From assembly GCF_003289645.1 (NCBI RefSeq), contig NZ_QLYX01000001.1, forward strand, positions 186,001-250,000: a stretch of 64,000 nt of DNA, written 5' to 3'. The DNA comes from Actinomadura craniellae (lineage in GTDB: Bacteria > Actinomycetota > Actinomycetes > Streptosporangiales > Streptosporangiaceae). Positions 61,426 to 64,000 of this stretch are shown here, piece after piece; the first letter of the stretch is position 1; each line of letters starts with the position of its first letter. The translations under genes were made by a program, and so were the position numbers. Below the pieces are notes generated by a model that saw only the letters and a list, made by a program, of their open reading frames with translations, was not told where the DNA came from and did not search any database.

Positions 61426-62241
61426 TCAGCGAGGACGTCGTCCGGCCGGCGGCTGGTCGATGCCGGGCCCGCCGGTGTGCGGCGTCTGGACGTAGCCTTC
61501 AGCCGGGATGGGCAGCGCGTCGATGCAGGTCGTCGAGCAGGCGTTGACCAGCAGTGGCAGGACGTCGGCGCCCGATGTCCGTAGTGAGATCCAGACCTGG
61601 CGGAGGTTGACGCCCTCGATGCGCTGATCGCAGACGCTGCATGTGCGGATCGCGGTGGCACCCCATATACCGGGGTCGAGGTTTTCGAGGTCGGTGTCCT
61701 GGGTGTCGGTTGGTGCGGCGGGCAGCGACGGAAACGGTGGTCGTCGCTTGTAGTTGCCGTAGATGGCGCGGGTGCTCACCGTGCTATGCCGCAGGTCGGG
61801 GCATCGGGTGACCTCGTACGGGAACCAGTGCAGGCGGTAGGAGGTGTACGGGGTGAACTCCTCAAGGCTCTTCATCGCGCCGATCTCAGGCGGAATACGC
61901 ACCAGGTTGCTGCCGTACAGCACGAGGTGTTTCACCGAGGTGAGTTTGGCGATGGTCGGCGGGAGCGTGACGACCTGGCGCCGTTGTTCCGCTGTGAGTT
62001 CCACCAGCGGCTTGAAGACTTCCCGTCCGTCGGTCGCCGCCTCTTCAACCAGTTCGAGAAGGCGGACCCATCCCGGTGCGGTGGTGTCCTGGCGTTCCGG
62101 ATGGAAGCGGGTCGGTCGCTGCGGCTTGGTGCTGATGTGCTCGATACACCTGCAGAAATCACGAGGTGAACCGTGGTCGCTGGGCCCGACGGCGTCAGCC
62201 CAGCGGTTCGAAAACACCTGCGGATTCAACTCCTCACTCAT
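61426..62241 (-). CDS. Leucine-rich-repeat protein with a cysteine-rich C-terminal part
   Basis: The 271-residue protein has a short leucine-rich-repeat stretch in its middle (LPPTIAKLTSVKHLVLYGSN, LVRIPPEIGAMKSLEEFTPY) and a later segment with RTCSVCDQRIEG and NACSTTCIDALP that could bind zinc. The C-terminus is Pro/Arg-rich. LRR proteins of this build occur in Streptomyces and relatives with no known role; protein binding is the default inference. The ATG start MSEELNPQ is reasonable, but no strong ribosome binding site is visible. It is a single gene. Confidence 0.78.
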   Translation of the reverse strand: MSEELNPQVFSNRWADAVGPSDHGSPRDFCRCIEHISTKPQRPTRFHPERQDTTAPGWVRLLELVEEAATDGREVFKPLVELTAEQRRQVVTLPPTIAKLTSVKHLVLYGSNLVRIPPEIGAMKSLEEFTPYTSYRLHWFPYEVTRCPDLRHSTVSTRAIYGNYKRRPPFPSLPAAPTDTQDTDLENLDPGIWGATAIRTCSVCDQRIEGVNLRQVWISLRTSGADVLPLLVNACSTTCIDALPIPAEGYVQTPHTGGPGIDQPPAGRRPR

Positions 62242-62478
62242 CCGCTCACAGTAGATGGCACAGATGGGAGGTGTAAGAGCGATTGAAGCGTCTTGATTTC
62301 TGGGCTTTCCGCTGGTAGGAGCGGTCTTCTGCCGTTCGGAGTCTTTGGTGGTCGACTGGGAGGGGCTTGGGAGATCATCTTTCTCCTGGGTTCCCCGTGG
62401 CTCGGACGGCTGCCTTGAGGTGACCGGTAGGTCACTGTGGGGAGGGGCGTTCGTGCTACGGGGGAAGCCCGGTATCCG

Positions 62479-62640
62479 TCAGCCCGGGTAGCGGGTGGCC
62501 TCATCGAGCTTGGTGTTTCCCGGTTCGGCCACCACCTGGGGCTTGGGCGGTACCTCTTGTTCGGCCACGAGATCTTCGAGGGGAGTGCGTGGTGGCAGGG
62601 CCCGCCACCGCTCCGTTGTGCTCTGCTGATCGTCACTCAT
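62479..62640 (-). CDS. Small conserved acidic protein (53 aa)
   Basis: From the ATG at 62640 the frame encodes 53 residues: MSDDQQSTTERW, then RALPPRTPLEDLVAEQEVPP and a short tail. The ALPPRTPLxxLxAEQ(D/E)VPP motif recurs in small actinobacterial proteins of unknown, possibly antitoxin-like or regulatory, function. The segment upstream is the tRNA 3' fragment, so the gene's promoter lies between or within it. Function cannot be assigned. Confidence 0.55.
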   Translation of the reverse strand: MSDDQQSTTERWRALPPRTPLEDLVAEQEVPPKPQVVAEPGNTKLDEATRYPG

Positions 62641-62679
62641 GTGACCATCATGCACAGACCGGGTCCGATACGTCAGTCC

Positions 62680-62714
62680 GCAGAGGCCACTGGTTCGAAC
62701 CCAGTATCGCCCAC
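62680..62714 (+). tRNA. tRNA 3' fragment, probable attachment site
   Basis: The T-arm is perfect: ACTGG (62689-62693), loop TTCGAAC, CCAGT (62701-62705). It is followed by an acceptor 3' strand ATCGCCC and discriminator A at 62713. The 5' half expected to start with GGGCGAT, and the D- and anticodon arms, are missing upstream, so this is not a working tRNA. Integrative elements of actinomycetes insert into tRNA 3' ends and leave exactly such a piece, so I read it as an att site. Confidence 0.65.
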
Positions 62715-62820
62715 AGTGTTTCAGCAATTTCAGAGGGGGTTTCGGAGTTCTTCCGGGGGCATTTTCGATCTTGTGGGGCCGGTAAGAGCCGAGCGGGGAG
62801 CCACCGTCACGGGGCTTGGT

Positions 62821-62854
62821 ACGCCAGGTGAAGATCACGATCTTCACCTGGCGT
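62821..62854. terminator. Strong hairpin terminator downstream of the RsbW-like gene
   Basis: Arms ACGCCAGGTGAAGAT (62821-62835) and its exact complement (62840-62854) enclose the loop CACG. It lies 41 bp after the stop of the leftward ATP-binding gene. No T-run follows. Confidence 0.72.
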
Positions 62855-62895
62855 AGTAGGGGTGGGGCGGACGGGAGCCGCCCCTGCGCTGTTCT

Positions 62896-63288
62896 TCAGG
62901 TCGCGTCGAGGACGGCGAAGACGACCTTGCCGGCCTGCCCGGCGATGGGCCGGACACCCCAGCAGCGGCAGAACTGGTCGACGATGTACAGGCCCCGTCC
63001 TGCCTCGCTGGTGGTGTCGGCCCGCTGGATGCGCGGCAGGTCACAGGATGCGTCCTGGACCTCCATCCACAGCGCGCCGTCGTCGGTGAGTCCGATCCGG
63101 AACGTCACGTCGTCGTCGGGCGCGGACGCGTGGCGGAGCACGTTGGTGACCAACTCACTCGCCACCAGGCACGGCACGAAGTCGTCCATCCCGTACTCGC
63201 CGGTGACCAGCCGCACGAACTGTCGAACCTCTGCGACCACCTTGAGGTCCTGCTTCAGCACCAGCTCGTTCTCCGCCGCCTGGCCCAT
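62896..63288 (-). CDS. ATP-binding protein of the RsbW/SpoIIAB anti-sigma type (HATPase_c)
   Basis: The 130-residue single-domain protein has the GHKL ATPase pattern: the N-box LVASELVTNVLRHA (residues ~42-55), a DxGxG-like segment near LWMEVQDASCDLP and the G2-like EAGRGLYIVDQFC. Stand-alone proteins of this type are very common in actinomycetes and act as anti-sigma or regulator kinases. It diverges from the XRE/DUF5753 gene across ~137 bp, a common pairing in these genomes, so the two may act together. The ATG at 63288 has AGGAGAGG upstream. Confidence 0.9.
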   Translation of the reverse strand: MGQAAENELVLKQDLKVVAEVRQFVRLVTGEYGMDDFVPCLVASELVTNVLRHASAPDDDVTFRIGLTDDGALWMEVQDASCDLPRIQRADTTSEAGRGLYIVDQFCRCWGVRPIAGQAGKVVFAVLDAT

Positions 63289-63391
63289 AACCTCTCCTCA
63301 CTTCGTGTGGTGAACACGACACATTGAGCCACTATCCGGGCTACGGTTTGGCTTGCCGACTTCAAGTGGCTTGGGCCGGTAAGAGGGTCAA

Positions 63392-63411
63392 CTCGGCAGT
63401 AAGCTGCCGAG
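63392..63411. promoter_or_regulatory. Inverted repeat just upstream of the XRE gene
   Basis: CTCGGCAG and its complement CTGCCGAG flank TAAG, ending 14 bp before the ATG and overlapping the ribosome binding site GAGAGGGG. It could be an autoregulatory operator or a leader hairpin limiting translation. Confidence 0.5.
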
Positions 63412-63425
63412 AGGGGAAAGTGATC

Positions 63426-64000
63426 ATGGCTGCGGTACGACGGCAACGCCCGAGGGAGTCGGCTGCGCTCATTGCCTTTGGTCGGCAGATGCGCCGACTG
63501 CGGGAGGCCAAGGGCATCAAGCAGGAGACGATCGCTCATCTCACGAAGGTCAGCCCTGCGCAGGTGAGCCGTATCGAGGCAGGGAAGAAGCGCGCCACCC
63601 GTCCCTTCGTGGAGATCGTGGACGACCACCTGGAGGCGGGTGGAGCGCTGATCGGCCTCTGGGAGGACCTGAACAAGGACGGTCACCCTGTGCCGGTCTG
63701 GTTCGACTGGCCGCAGATAGAGGGCGATGCGGCGATGCTGGTCTGCTGGGAGCACGGCGTGATTCCTGGGCTGCTCCAGACCCCGGCTTATATGTCAGTC
63801 CTCCTGAGGGGGAACCAGGAAGCGATAGATCTCCGCCTGCGCCGCCAGTCCGTCCTTATCAGGGACGACGGAACTCCCCCCACGCTCTTTGTGCTGCTGC
63901 TTGATGAGCATGCCCTTTACCGGCAAGTCGGTTCCGCCGAGACGATGAAGGAGCAGTTGGAGCACCTGCTCACCATGGGCATGATGCCGAACATCACGGT
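63426..64000 (+). CDS. XRE-family regulator with DUF5753 domain (cut by the right edge)
   Basis: The visible 191 codons give an N-terminal helix-turn-helix (LREAKGIKQETIAHLTKVSP, then AQVSRIEAGKKRATRPFVEI) at residues ~22-60, followed by the DUF5753 region with EHGVIPGLLQTPAYMSVLLRG, which is characteristic of this Streptomyces-type family. The ATG at 63426 follows a GAGGGGAAAG site. Partners usually include a small DUF397 protein just downstream, here beyond the edge. It diverges from the RsbW-like gene. Such pairs influence development and antibiotic production in some species. Confidence 0.92.
   Translation, partial: MAAVRRQRPRESAALIAFGRQMRRLREAKGIKQETIAHLTKVSPAQVSRIEAGKKRATRPFVEIVDDHLEAGGALIGLWEDLNKDGHPVPVWFDWPQIEGDAAMLVCWEHGVIPGLLQTPAYMSVLLRGNQEAIDLRLRRQSVLIRDDGTPPTLFVLLLDEHALYRQVGSAETMKEQLEHLLTMGMMPNIT

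Noticed and set aside
61182-61661. Minus-strand frame partly in the gap before the oxidoreductase
   Set aside because: It overlaps the LRR gene in another frame and shows no family signature.
62641-62713. A complete tRNA gene at this place
   Set aside because: Only the T-arm and the 3' acceptor strand are present. No matching GGGCGAT 5' strand, D-arm or anticodon stem exists upstream.

Overview
The window is high-GC DNA with frequent GTG starts, tight ATGA/GTGA gene overlaps, GGAGG-type ribosome binding sites and DmdR/IdeR-type iron boxes. It carries a PucR regulator, an XRE/DUF5753 regulator, an RsbW-like ATP-binding protein and a type I-E-like CRISPR relic. Together these point to a mycelial actinomycete, probably Streptosporangiales or a Streptomyces relative (inference from gene families and composition).

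Positions 1-42450 are one iron-regulated nonribosomal siderophore locus. A leftward AraC-type regulator (cut by the left edge) and a rightward seven-gene uptake operon diverge from an iron box at 346-364. The operon encodes a lipoprotein receptor, two FecCD permeases, a FecE ATPase, a siderophore-interacting reductase and an unequal pair of ABC half-transporters. It meets, tail to tail across a strong hairpin (9023-9051), a leftward biosynthetic operon that starts at two tandem iron boxes (42412-42450). In order of transcription this operon is mbtH-like, panD (aspartate decarboxylase), an aryl-AMP ligase, NRPS-1 (3444 aa), NRPS-2 (6781 aa) and a free-standing aryl carrier protein.

Manual reading of the adenylation pockets gives a consistent picture. 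All three NRPS-1 adenylation domains carry the Val235/Asp236 signature of beta-alanine activation, and PanD makes beta-alanine. The first four adenylation domains of NRPS-2 are near copies of each other with an ornithine/arginine-like code, and one of these modules has an intact epimerase. A fifth module ends in a thioesterase. The likely product is an aryl-capped siderophore rich in beta-alanine and basic residues. Odd architecture includes a vestigial epimerase-like tail on NRPS-1, two condensation domains in NRPS-2 separated by a degenerate segment, and a first condensation domain of NRPS-1 that has lost its HH motif. No aryl-acid synthesis gene and no N-hydroxylase is present in the window.

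Positions 42451-46380 are a scarred junction. They hold IS3-like remnants, a LacI-family fragment, a divergent FAD-monooxygenase/TetR pair with paired operators, and a TPR gene. Positions 46380-51790 hold a TetR/PucR regulator pair behind a 41-bp palindrome, a pair of overlapping hairpins, a secreted carboxylesterase, a dispersed repeat, a two-repeat CRISPR relic and a SAM methyltransferase. Positions 51998-62241 hold accessory genes: two membrane-anchored coiled-coil proteins, a DUF1963-like protein, a NucS-like nuclease, a HEAT-like repeat protein, a frameshifted DUF4241 protein, a quinone-oxidoreductase-like enzyme and an LRR protein. Positions 62479-64000 hold a small conserved protein, the 3' end of a tRNA without its 5' half (a likely attachment site), an RsbW-like ATPase and, running off the right edge, an XRE/DUF5753 regulator.
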